From positions 62,001 through 126,000 of the forward strand of contig NZ_JBEPSM010000002.1 of NCBI RefSeq assembly GCF_040548815.1: a DNA stretch of 64,000 nucleotides, read 5' to 3'. Origin of the DNA: Kaistia defluvii (GTDB lineage Bacteria; Pseudomonadota; Alphaproteobacteria; Rhizobiales; Kaistiaceae). The stretch's first letter is position 1. Each line of letters begins with the position of its first letter. The notes under the pieces are model-generated. The model searched no databases. It was not told the origin of the DNA and was given only the letters and a program-made list of their open reading frames with translations. A program made the translations under genes and the position numbers. Of the stretch, positions 43,236 to 50,521 are shown in pieces.

Positions 43236-43577
43236 TCAGCGCTTGCGCGCCAAGCCACCCAGAAGGCCCATGGCGAAGGCGAGGGCGACGCTCGTGGTGC
43301 CGACCTCCTGCTGTTGGCGGCGGCCTTTGCGCCAGTTCGCCACCAGCAGGATGATCAATCCGACCACCAGGAAAGCCCCGCCCACGACCAGCTTGGCCAC
43401 CAGCGAGCCGTAGCTGTAGGCAAGCGCCTGATAGCCGGCCGCGACGCCGAAGCATACGCCAACGGTGATGAACACCCCCGCGATCGCCAGAAGGCCGACC
43501 CGCTTAAGGGTGCGCACGGTGGTTTGCGTGGCGGCTGCTGCCGCCACGCTTGTCAGGGCCTGGAACAGGCCGCTCAT
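43236..43577 (-). CDS. Small membrane protein, holin-X / YqjE-like family
   Basis: 113-aa protein with two membrane segments (about 28-48, VGLLAIAGVFITVGVCFGVAAGY, and about 60-81, LVAKLVVGGAFLVVGLIILLVAN), then a basic stretch KGRRQQQE and a short hydrophobic end. This matches the putative holin superfamily X group that includes YqjE; despite the name these are chromosomal stress genes, not phage genes. It overlaps the DUF883 gene by 4 nt, like the yqjD-yqjE pair of enterobacteria. Function unknown. Confidence 0.78.
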   Translation of the reverse strand: MSGLFQALTSVAAAAATQTTVRTLKRVGLLAIAGVFITVGVCFGVAAGYQALAYSYGSLVAKLVVGGAFLVVGLIILLVANWRKGRRQQQEVGTTSVALAFAMGLLGGLARKR

Positions 43578-43879
43578 CGCCGGCCTATGAGCGCACCGAT
43601 GAAGAGGCCGATGCCGGCTGCGATCAGCACGGCGGGAACCGGATTGCCGGTGATCTGGCCTTCAATATCTTCGGCGACCCGCTGCCCGCGGCGGCGAGCC
43701 TCGTCGGCCGAGGCGCGGAAGGTTTCGCTGGCGCGGCCAGCGGCGTTGTGCAGCGCGTCAGCACCGGCGCTCGCCTGTTCCGAGCCGAATTTGCGAATTG
43801 TATCCGTCAGCGAGGCCAATTCGGCCTGAATGGCCTTCACCTGGTCGGAGAGGTCCGAACCGTCTGTCTTGGTCACCAT
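43574..43879 (-). CDS. DUF883 (ElaB/YqjD-like) membrane-anchored protein
   Basis: 101-aa protein with an amphipathic helical N-terminal part (SDQVKAIQAELASLTDTIRKFGSEQASAGADALHNAAGRASETFRASADEARRRGQRVAEDIEGQI) and a single C-terminal anchor (NPVPAVLIAAGIGLFIGALIGRR) with the glycine zipper typical of DUF883. Enterobacterial relatives bind ribosomes at the inner membrane in stationary phase. It is the middle gene of the three-gene minus-strand operon behind an EcfG-type promoter. Confidence 0.87.
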   Translation of the reverse strand: MVTKTDGSDLSDQVKAIQAELASLTDTIRKFGSEQASAGADALHNAAGRASETFRASADEARRRGQRVAEDIEGQITGNPVPAVLIAAGIGLFIGALIGRR

Positions 43880-43906
43880 TTTGGCACTCCTGTGCGTTGC
43901 TCAAGT

Positions 43907-44173
43907 TTAAGAAGGCTTGAGAGATCTACCCGGAAGTATATGCGGCGTGGGGGTCGAGTTGTCGACATGTTTCAGCGCGGTGGAGAGTTCCATGGTTAGC
44001 TTTTGATAAGCTTCCCGCTCTTCGGCTGATGCAAGGGGCGCCAGCCGGCTGACCGCCCTCCGCCAATGCAGAAGCGTTTCCGCCTTTTGGCTGTCCGAGA
44101 GAACCTTATCCTCGACGATGTCCCCGGGCCGCCAAAAGCCGGCATATCCCTGATATGCGATCATTTGTTCCAT
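43907..44173 (-). CDS. Hypothetical 88-aa protein, putative EcfG regulon member
   Basis: I do not recognise the family. The protein is soluble and charged: MEQMIAYQGYAGFWRPGD, then VEDKVLSDSQKAETLLHWRRAVSRLAPLASAEEREAYQKLTMELSTALKHV, which is mostly helical, and a Pro-rich tail. A second ATG at 44164 is an alternative start. The 50 codons of open frame upstream of 44173 cross the promoter and are discounted. A perfect EcfG-type promoter lies 32-56 bp upstream, and the DUF883 gene starts 27 bp after its stop, so it heads a stress operon. Confidence 0.7.
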   Translation of the reverse strand: MEQMIAYQGYAGFWRPGDIVEDKVLSDSQKAETLLHWRRAVSRLAPLASAEEREAYQKLTMELSTALKHVDNSTPTPHILPGRSLKPS

Positions 44174-44204
44174 CCTGGTTTCATTCCAAGCGACCCGCAA
44201 GGAG

Positions 44205-44229
44205 AACGGTCCAAATCGCCAATGGTTCC
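44205..44229 (-). promoter_or_regulatory. EcfG-type promoter of the 88-aa/DUF883/holin-X operon
   Basis: On the minus strand GGAAC (44229-44225), 16-base spacer, CGTT (44208-44205): perfect consensus. The start codon at 44173 is 32 bp downstream of the -10. Confidence 0.8.
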
Positions 44230-44281
44230 AGTAGGATCGCGGCCGCACTTCACGGCTCGTGCATGGCCTGCCCAATGCAAT

Positions 44282-44312
44282 CCGCCGCGCCCGGGGGGCC
44301 CGGACGCGGCGG
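44282..44312. terminator. GC-rich hairpin after the PotABCD-like operon
   Basis: CCGCCGCG (44282-44289) pairs with CGCGGCGG (44305-44312), with CCCGGG inside. No T-run on the minus strand. It is about 55 bp after the last permease stop and probably ends that transcript. Confidence 0.5.
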
Positions 44313-44365
44313 AAACGTGTCAATCTTTGAATAGGCCGAGCGCTCTTCGCGCCCGGCCGGGCGAC

Positions 44366-45325
44366 TCAGGTCGTGCCCTTGCCTGCGTCGGAGCCATGGC
44401 GCTTGCGCCGATGCTGGACGACCAGCATGGCGATGATGGCGAGCCCGATGACGGCGAAGGAAACCGCCGTGGTCACCGTGCCCAGAGCGTAGATGACCGG
44501 GGTGGTCACCGTGGTGGTGAGGCCACGCAGCGTCAGCGGCAGGGTATTGACCGAGCCGACCGTCTGGCTGGAGCGGGCAATCTCGTCCCAGGACAGGGTG
44601 AAGCCGAACAGCGCGACACCGACCAGCGACGGGGCGATCATCGGTAGCACGACATAGCGGAAGGTCTGCCAGGACGAGGCGCCGAGGTCGCGCGCCGCTT
44701 CCTCATAGGCCGGGTTGAAGCGGTTGAAGACGGCGAACATGATCAGCAGGCCGAAGGGCAGCGTCCAGGTCAGGTGCGCGCCGAGGCCGGAGGTGAACAG
44801 CCCCATCAGCGTCTGGAAATTGTCCTGGATCAGGATGCCGATATTGCCGAGGAAGTTCGTCCACATCGTCGGGTCGGGGATGTCGACATAGTTTTCCACG
44901 AGGCGGTCGCCGAGGCCGGTGATGGTCTGGTTGAACAGCTGGAATTCCAGCGCGATGCCGAGCGACACGACGATGGAGGGCAGGATCAGGCTGGCGATCG
45001 CGGTGAAGAACAGGATGTTGGAACCCTTGAACTTCTGCCGGAAGGCATAGCCGGCCATCACCGAGATCACCACGGTGACCAGCGTCACCACGAGGCCCAG
45101 CTTCAGCGAGTTGATCAGCGCGTCAACGACATTGGGCACGCCGATGCCGGCCCACAGATTGTGGAACCAGTGCAGTGAGACCCCATTCATCGGGAAGGTC
45201 ATGCCGCCGTTCGGGCCCTGGAACGACAGCACTAGGATGGTGATCGTCGGGCCGTAGAGGAACAGCACATAGAGGGCGAAAACCGCCGACAGCACGTAGA
45301 ATGCGCGGGAGCGTCCTTCGGTCAT
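44366..45325 (-). CDS. PotC-like ABC transporter permease
   Basis: 319-aa permease of the spermidine/putrescine-type family. The start at 45325 (MTEGRSRAFYVLSAVFALYVLFLYGPTITILVLSFQ) lies 2 bp after the preceding permease stop. The EAA loop is NPAYEEAARDLGASSWQTFRYVVLPMIAPSLVG. It is about 50 aa longer than E. coli PotC, owing to an extracytoplasmic insertion (about residues 125-165, FNQTITGLGDRLVENYVDIPDPTMWTNFLG). It is the last gene of the importer. Confidence 0.87.
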   Translation of the reverse strand: MTEGRSRAFYVLSAVFALYVLFLYGPTITILVLSFQGPNGGMTFPMNGVSLHWFHNLWAGIGVPNVVDALINSLKLGLVVTLVTVVISVMAGYAFRQKFKGSNILFFTAIASLILPSIVVSLGIALEFQLFNQTITGLGDRLVENYVDIPDPTMWTNFLGNIGILIQDNFQTLMGLFTSGLGAHLTWTLPFGLLIMFAVFNRFNPAYEEAARDLGASSWQTFRYVVLPMIAPSLVGVALFGFTLSWDEIARSSQTVGSVNTLPLTLRGLTTTVTTPVIYALGTVTTAVSFAVIGLAIIAMLVVQHRRKRHGSDAGKGTT

Positions 45326-45327
45326 GC

Positions 45328-46209
45328 TCAGAGCTCCTTGCGAATGTCGACGAAGCGCAGCAGCGTCCAGATGATCATCAGCACGATGGCCAGGAGCACG
45401 ACGGCGTTGGCGGCGGCGATCGGGAATTGCAGCGCGTTGATCTGGCTTTCGATCACCTTGCCGGCGGAGGCGATCTGCTGGCCGCCCATCAGGCCGATCG
45501 AGATGAAGTCGCCCATCACCACCGTGATGACGAAGATCGAGCCGATGGCGATGCCGGTCTTGGATAGCGGGATGATGACGTTCCACAGCGTCTGCCAGCC
45601 GGAAGCGCCGGTGTCATAGGCAGCCTCGACGAGCGATTTGTCGATGCGCGACATCGAGTTCAGGATCGGCACGATCATGAAGACGGTGTTGAGGTGGACG
45701 AGCGCCAGCACCACGGAAAAATTCGAATAGAGCAGCCAGTCGAGCGGCTCGGAAGTGAGGCCGACGCTCATCAGCCACTGGTTGACGACACCGTTGCGCC
45801 CCAGCAGCGGGATCCAGGAAATCATGCGGATGACGTTCGAGGTCCAGAACGGGATCGTCGTCACCAGCGCCAGGATCAGGCGCATGTTGTTGGACTTGAT
45901 CTCGAAGACGAGGAAATAGGCGATCGTGAAGCCGAGCACGAGCGTGATCAGCCAGACCATCAGGCAGAATTTCAGCGTCGAAAGATAGGTGCGGAAGGTG
46001 GTGCAGAGGTCCGGCAGCGAGGCCAGGCACTTGTCGAACGCCGTGGCGTAATTGTCGCCGACAAAGGCCGGTTCGATCGAGTAGCCCGTATAGGTCCAGA
46101 AGCTGACGGCAAGCGTCACCAGGAGCGGCAGCACGAAGAAGATCAGGAAGACGATCGCGAGCGGCGCGGCCTGCCAATAGGGTGCCCAGCGCGATTTCAT
46201 TTCCAGCAT
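45328..46209 (-). CDS. PotB-like ABC transporter permease
   Basis: 293-aa permease. The start at 46209 (MLEMKSRWAPYWQAAPLAIVFLIFFVLPLLVTLAVSFW) is the first that gives a normal N-terminus; the frame extends upstream into the hairpin spacer but lacks coding features. The PotB-type pattern is seen in TIPFWTSNVIRMISWIPLLGRNGVVNQWL, and the EAA loop is KSLVEAAYDTGASGWQTLWNVIIPLSKTGI. The ribosome site is weak, and the ATG at 46200 is an alternative. Confidence 0.86.
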   Translation of the reverse strand: MLEMKSRWAPYWQAAPLAIVFLIFFVLPLLVTLAVSFWTYTGYSIEPAFVGDNYATAFDKCLASLPDLCTTFRTYLSTLKFCLMVWLITLVLGFTIAYFLVFEIKSNNMRLILALVTTIPFWTSNVIRMISWIPLLGRNGVVNQWLMSVGLTSEPLDWLLYSNFSVVLALVHLNTVFMIVPILNSMSRIDKSLVEAAYDTGASGWQTLWNVIIPLSKTGIAIGSIFVITVVMGDFISIGLMGGQQIASAGKVIESQINALQFPIAAANAVVLLAIVLMIIWTLLRFVDIRKEL

Positions 46210-46334
46210 GGTCGGGCAGGCTCCATTTCGATGGAAGAAGGCGGAAAGCCGGAGATCGCATCGTTCATGCCGCGTATGGGCGGGGACATTGCGACTGGGC
46301 GAGAAGGGCGGGCGCGAGCGCTTGGGATCGCGGT

Positions 46335-46373
46335 TTGCCTGCGGGCGGGGGGTGGGATCCCGCCCGCAGGCAA
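46335..46373 (-). terminator. Strong intra-operon hairpin after the binding-protein gene
   Basis: A perfect 15-bp stem: TTGCCTGCGGGCGGG (46335-46349) with CCCGCCCGCAGGCAA (46359-46373) and a 9-base loop, starting 13 bp after the binding-protein stop. No T-run. Such hairpins commonly protect the 3' end of the upstream cistron so the binding protein exceeds the permeases. Confidence 0.75.
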
Positions 46374-46385
46374 GGTCATGGCCGA

Positions 46386-47666
46386 TCAGGCGGCGATGAA
46401 CTCGTTCCACTTCTGGATCATGTAGGCGTTCTCATCCATGATCGAGTTCCAGCAGGCCACGGCACCCATGCGGGTGTTGTAGGAGCCGCCGTCGCGGATC
46501 GAGCCGGCCTTCTCGAGCAGGCCGCCATCCGGACCGAGAATGTCCTTCTCGGCCGGCTTGCCTTCCATCCAGAACGCCCACTCATAGGGTTCCATGCTCT
46601 TCTGCGCGGTATCGAGCACGGCGGCGTAGTAGCCCTGGCGGTTCAGGTAGGCGCCGGCCCAGCCGTCGAGGAACCAGTTGATGAACTCGTAGGCGGCGTC
46701 GAGCTTCTTGCCCTTCAGCGTCTTCGGCAGACCGAAGCCCGAAGCCCAGGCGCGATAGCCTTCCTTTAGCGGCTGGAAGGTGCAGGGGATGCCCTTCAGG
46801 CGGACGGCGGTAACGGCCGGCGACCACATCGACTGGATGACCGTCTCGCCCGAGGCCATCAGGTTGACGCTCTCATTGAAGTCCGACCAGAAGGCGCGGA
46901 ACTGGCCGGCCTTCTTGGCTTCGATCAGGGTCGCGATCGTCTTGTCGATCTCTTCCTTGGTCATGTTGCCCTTGTCGCCGTACTTCACGGTGCCGAGGGC
47001 TTCGTTGACCATCGCGGCGTCCATGATGCCGATCGACGGGATGTTGAGGATCGAGGTCTTGCCCTTGAATTCCGGGTTGAGCAGCTCAGCCCAGCTCTCG
47101 ATCGGGCGCTTGATCAGGTCGGGACGGATGCCGAGGGTGTCGGCGTTGTAGGTGGTCGGGATCAGGGTGATCCACTCGGTCTGCTCCTTGGCGAACTCCT
47201 TGCCGCGCTGCTTCTCGAGATACATCACCTTGTGCGGCGCGGTGCCCTGGTCGCCGATCTTCTTGCCGTCGATCTCGCCCTTGGTGATGGCGGTCGCGAG
47301 CTTGTCGACCAGCTTGACCTTCTTGGCGTCGATCGCCTGGAAGTTGCCGGACGGGATCAGGTTGCGCAGCGAGAAATATTCGGTATCGACCAGATCGAAC
47401 GAGTCGGGCTGGGTGATGATGCGCTTGGTGACGTCATCGGTGGTGACGGTGACGTATTCGATGTTGATGCCGGTGATTTCCTTCGCCTTGGCGGCGATGG
47501 CCGGCGACTGGTTGGTCGCGGTCGAGAGGTAGCGCAGCGTGATCGGTTCGTCGGCATGCACGGCCGGGAAGCCGGTCACGGCCGTGGTGCCGAGGAAGCC
47601 GGCGGTGATCGCGGAGCCCTTCAGCAGCGTACGGCGGGAGATCCCGCTCTTGGTCTTGTCGCTCAT
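46386..47666 (-). CDS. PotD-like ABC transporter substrate-binding protein, Tat-exported
   Basis: 426-aa periplasmic binding protein. The twin-arginine signal reads ISRRTLLKGSAITAGFLGTTAVTG with cleavage near AVHADEP. The mature part has the bacterial spermidine/putrescine-binding fold (ITLRYLSTATNQSPAIAAKAKEITGINIEYVTVTTDD, and later WSDFNESVNLMASGETVIQSMWSPAVTAVRLKGIPCTFQPLKEGYRAWASGFGLPK). It is longer than E. coli PotD (348 aa), as in many alphaproteobacterial paralogues. AGAGGAGA precedes the start. The ligand is not certain; location beside the pyrimidine genes allows a nitrogen-rich compound other than polyamines. Confidence 0.87.
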   Translation of the reverse strand: MSDKTKSGISRRTLLKGSAITAGFLGTTAVTGFPAVHADEPITLRYLSTATNQSPAIAAKAKEITGINIEYVTVTTDDVTKRIITQPDSFDLVDTEYFSLRNLIPSGNFQAIDAKKVKLVDKLATAITKGEIDGKKIGDQGTAPHKVMYLEKQRGKEFAKEQTEWITLIPTTYNADTLGIRPDLIKRPIESWAELLNPEFKGKTSILNIPSIGIMDAAMVNEALGTVKYGDKGNMTKEEIDKTIATLIEAKKAGQFRAFWSDFNESVNLMASGETVIQSMWSPAVTAVRLKGIPCTFQPLKEGYRAWASGFGLPKTLKGKKLDAAYEFINWFLDGWAGAYLNRQGYYAAVLDTAQKSMEPYEWAFWMEGKPAEKDILGPDGGLLEKAGSIRDGGSYNTRMGAVACWNSIMDENAYMIQKWNEFIAA

Positions 47667-47704
47667 TCCCTGTTCTCCTCTGGGTTTGTTGCCGTGATCC
47701 GCGC

Positions 47705-48694
47705 TCAGGCCGAGGCGGAGAGTTCGTGGACATCGTTCGGATCCCAGTGCACCGTGACGGTGTCGCCGGTCTCGAAAGGCTGCTGGTAGAAGGCGCGCTC
47801 GGGGACGATGGCCGTCATCTCGATGCCGGCGTCGGTCGCGAGGCTCAGATAGACGGCGGTGCCCTGGTACTCGACGTCGCGCACCGCGGCGGCGACGCCT
47901 TCGCCGCCACCCGGCGAGACGCTCAGCCGGTCGGCGCGGACGCTGACCGTGCGTCCGTCGACCGGCAGGACGTTATGGCCGCCGATGAAGCGGGCGACGA
48001 ACTCGCTCGCCGGGGCGTTGAAGATCTCGCGCGGCGTGCCCGCCTGCTCGATCTTGCCGTTGTTCATGATGACGATCAGGTCGGCGAGGGCCATCGCCTC
48101 TTCCTGGCTGTGCGTCACATGGATGAAGGAGATGCCGAGCTCGCGCTGGAAGCGCTTCAGTTCGGCGCGCACGCGGATCTTCAGGAACGGATCGAGCGCC
48201 GAGAGCGGTTCGTCGAGCAGCAGGATCTGCGGATCGGTGACGAGCGCGCGGGCCAGCGCCACGCGCTGCTGCTGGCCGCCGGAAAGCTGCGCCGGCAGAC
48301 GCTCGGCATAGCGCTCCATGTCCACGAGCTTCAGCGCCTCGGTCGCCTTGATCGAGCGATCGACCTTGCCGACCCCCTTCATCTTCAGCGAGAAGGCGAC
48401 GTTGTCGCGCACCGAGAGATGCGGAAACAGCGCGTAGGACTGGAACATCATCGCGGTGCCGCGCTTGGCGGGCGGCAGCTTGTTCACGATTTCGTTGCCG
48501 AGCGCGATGTCGCCATCGGAGACGACCTCGTGGCCAGCGATCATCCGGAGCGTCGAGGACTTGCCGCAGCCCGAGGGGCCAAGCAGGCAGCAATAGGTGC
48601 CGGCCTTGATCTTGAGGTTGATCGCGTCGACGGCGATCGTGCCGCCATAGCTTTTGGTGACCGATGCCAATTCCAGATCTGCGGGTCGTGCCAT
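47705..48694 (-). CDS. PotA-like ABC transporter ATP-binding protein
   Basis: 329-aa ATPase. The nucleotide-binding domain has Walker A GPSGCGKSS, signature [15 protein letters not shown], Walker B ILLLDEPLSALD and the switch His in HVTHSQEEAM. The C-terminal TOBE domain (about residues 235-325) matches the PotA/FbpC group. The second of two adjacent ATGs (48694) is preferred because GGAG lies six bases before it; 48697 is the alternative. It is the first gene of the operon and divergent from preT. Confidence 0.92.
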   Translation of the reverse strand: MARPADLELASVTKSYGGTIAVDAINLKIKAGTYCCLLGPSGCGKSSTLRMIAGHEVVSDGDIALGNEIVNKLPPAKRGTAMMFQSYALFPHLSVRDNVAFSLKMKGVGKVDRSIKATEALKLVDMERYAERLPAQLSGGQQQRVALARALVTDPQILLLDEPLSALDPFLKIRVRAELKRFQRELGISFIHVTHSQEEAMALADLIVIMNNGKIEQAGTPREIFNAPASEFVARFIGGHNVLPVDGRTVSVRADRLSVSPGGGEGVAAAVRDVEYQGTAVYLSLATDAGIEMTAIVPERAFYQQPFETGDTVTVHWDPNDVHELSASA

Positions 48695-49153
48695 CATCGT
48701 CTCCAATGGAACCTGCGGAGAGAGTGGCAAATCGCGTGCCAGCGGCGGAATTCCGCGGTTTTCCCATTGGGAAAGGCTGGAGGTTAGAGAGGGCGCGACT
48801 GTTTGGCATGGCGAAATAAGATGCCTGCCGAATTTTTAAGCAGTCCGATTGGCTGACGAATGATGGGCAGCCCGTTTTCAGGGCGCTGCGCAATTTCCAT
48901 GCAGAAGCGAATCCGCGCGTTTCCGGGGCGCAGCGCCACTGCCTCGATCTTGTGCGGCGCACACTTTGGAATGGCTCAAATCAAGCCTTGACGAAATTTC
49001 TAGAATTTGTCCAAATGATCAAGCTTTTGAGCCGCGACCCCAAAAATCAAAAAATGAGGGGTGGTCGCGGCAGCAGTTTCGACCGGTGGGCGGAGCGCCT
49101 GCCGGACCATGGGAACCCAGGGCCACGCTTGGCCGGTAGGGAGGGATCAGCGC
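48695..49153. promoter_or_regulatory. Divergent potA-like / preT regulatory region with RutR-box-like palindrome
   Basis: 459 bp without a gene. At 49007-49022 TTGTCCAAATGATCAA matches, on the other strand, the RutR consensus TTGACCA-NN-TGGTCAA at 12 of 14 defined positions. Immediately before it lies the near palindrome AAATTTCTAGAATTT (48994-49008). TTGACG at 48989-48994 is a possible -35. GGGAGGGA at 49140-49147 is the preT ribosome site. Confidence 0.55.
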
Positions 49154-50512
49154 ATGCCGTCGCATCTGCCGGGCATCGCATCGGGCCGTCTTGCGCCCGA
49201 CGAATATGCCGCCAATTTTCTCGATATCCATCCGCCGCTCGACCACCACCAAGCCGTGGTCGAGGCGGATCGCTGCTACTTCTGTTATGACGCGCCCTGC
49301 GTGAAGGCGTGTCCGACCTCGATCGACATCCCGCTCTTCATCCGCCAGATCATGACCGACAATCCGATCGGCTCGGCCGAGACGATCCTGTCGCAGAACA
49401 TTCTGGGCGGCATGTGCGCCCGCGTCTGCCCGACTGAAACGCTGTGCGAGGAAGCCTGCGTTCGCGAGGAAGCGGAGGGCAAGCCGGTCAAGATCGGCCT
49501 GCTGCAGCGCTATGCGACCGACGTGCTGATGGAAGAGCAGGGCGAGCAGCCATTTGCCCGCGCCCCCTCCACGGGCAAGCGCGTCGCCGTGGTCGGCGCC
49601 GGACCTGCCGGCCTTGCCGCTGCCCATCGCCTCGCCATGCACGGCCACGACGTCGTCATCTATGATGCGCGTCCCAAGGCCGGCGGCCTCAACGAATATG
49701 GCATCGCCGCTTACAAGGCACCGGACGATTTCGCCCAGAAGGAAGTCGACTTCGTGCTGTCGATCGGCGGCATCACCGTCGAGCATGGCAAGGCGATCGG
49801 CCGCGACGTCGAACTGTCGGACCTGCGCAACAGCTATGATGCCGTGTTCCTCGGCATGGGCCTTGCCGGCGTCAATGCGCTCGGCCTCGAAAACGAGGAT
49901 CTCGACGGCGTGGCCGATGCGGTCGACTATATCGCCGAGCTTCGCCAGGCGACCGATCTCTCGACCCTGCCGGTCGGCGCTCGTGTCGTCGTGGTGGGTG
50001 GCGGCATGACGGCCATCGACGTCGCCGTGCAATCGAAGCGCCTCGGCGCCCGGGACGTGACCGTCGTCTATCGGCGCGGCCAGGAGAAAATGGGCGCATC
50101 CGGCTATGAGCAGGATCTCGCCCAGACCGACGGCGTGGTCATCCGCCACAACGCCAAGCCGAGCCGTCTCCTGACCGAGGATGGCCGCGTCGCGGCGATC
50201 GAGTTCGAGGAGACGATCGAGCAGGCCGGCCGGCTGGTCGGCACCGGCGTCACCTTCACGCTTCCCGCCGACACCGTGTTCAAGGCGATCGGCCAGACCC
50301 TCGTTCCCGCAGCTTTGAACGGATCGGCCGAGACGATCGCGCTGGATGGTGGCAAGATCCGCGTCGACGACGAGCGACGCACGACGCTTCCCGGCGTCTG
50401 GGCCGGCGGGGATTGCGCCGCCACCGGGGAAGATCTGACGGTCGCTGCCGTCGCCGACGGCCGCATCGCCGCCGAGTCCATCCATCGCGCGCTCTCGTCT
50501 GTCGCGGCCTAG
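49154..50512 (+). CDS. preT: NAD-dependent dihydropyrimidine dehydrogenase subunit PreT
   Basis: 452-aa flavoprotein that takes electrons from NAD(P)H and passes them to PreA for reduction of uracil and thymine. The start at 49154 (MPSHLPGIASGRLAPDEYAANF) follows GGAGGG. The N-terminal iron-sulfur domain has CYFCYDAPCVKACPTSIDIP and GGMCARVCPTETLCEEACVR. FAD-binding GAGPAGLAAAHRLAMHGHDV and NAD-binding VVVGGGMTAIDVAV follow. C-terminal GVWAGGDCAATGEDLTVAAVADGR closes the FAD site. It lies 9 bp before preA. Confidence 0.95.
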   Translation: MPSHLPGIASGRLAPDEYAANFLDIHPPLDHHQAVVEADRCYFCYDAPCVKACPTSIDIPLFIRQIMTDNPIGSAETILSQNILGGMCARVCPTETLCEEACVREEAEGKPVKIGLLQRYATDVLMEEQGEQPFARAPSTGKRVAVVGAGPAGLAAAHRLAMHGHDVVIYDARPKAGGLNEYGIAAYKAPDDFAQKEVDFVLSIGGITVEHGKAIGRDVELSDLRNSYDAVFLGMGLAGVNALGLENEDLDGVADAVDYIAELRQATDLSTLPVGARVVVVGGGMTAIDVAVQSKRLGARDVTVVYRRGQEKMGASGYEQDLAQTDGVVIRHNAKPSRLLTEDGRVAAIEFEETIEQAGRLVGTGVTFTLPADTVFKAIGQTLVPAALNGSAETIALDGGKIRVDDERRTTLPGVWAGGDCAATGEDLTVAAVADGRIAAESIHRALSSVAA

Positions 50513-50521
50513 GAGGAACCC

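Noticed and set aside
43236..43577. Holin-like protein as evidence for a prophage
   Set aside because: The holin-X family is a common chromosomal stress-gene family, and no other phage genes or attachment sites are present.
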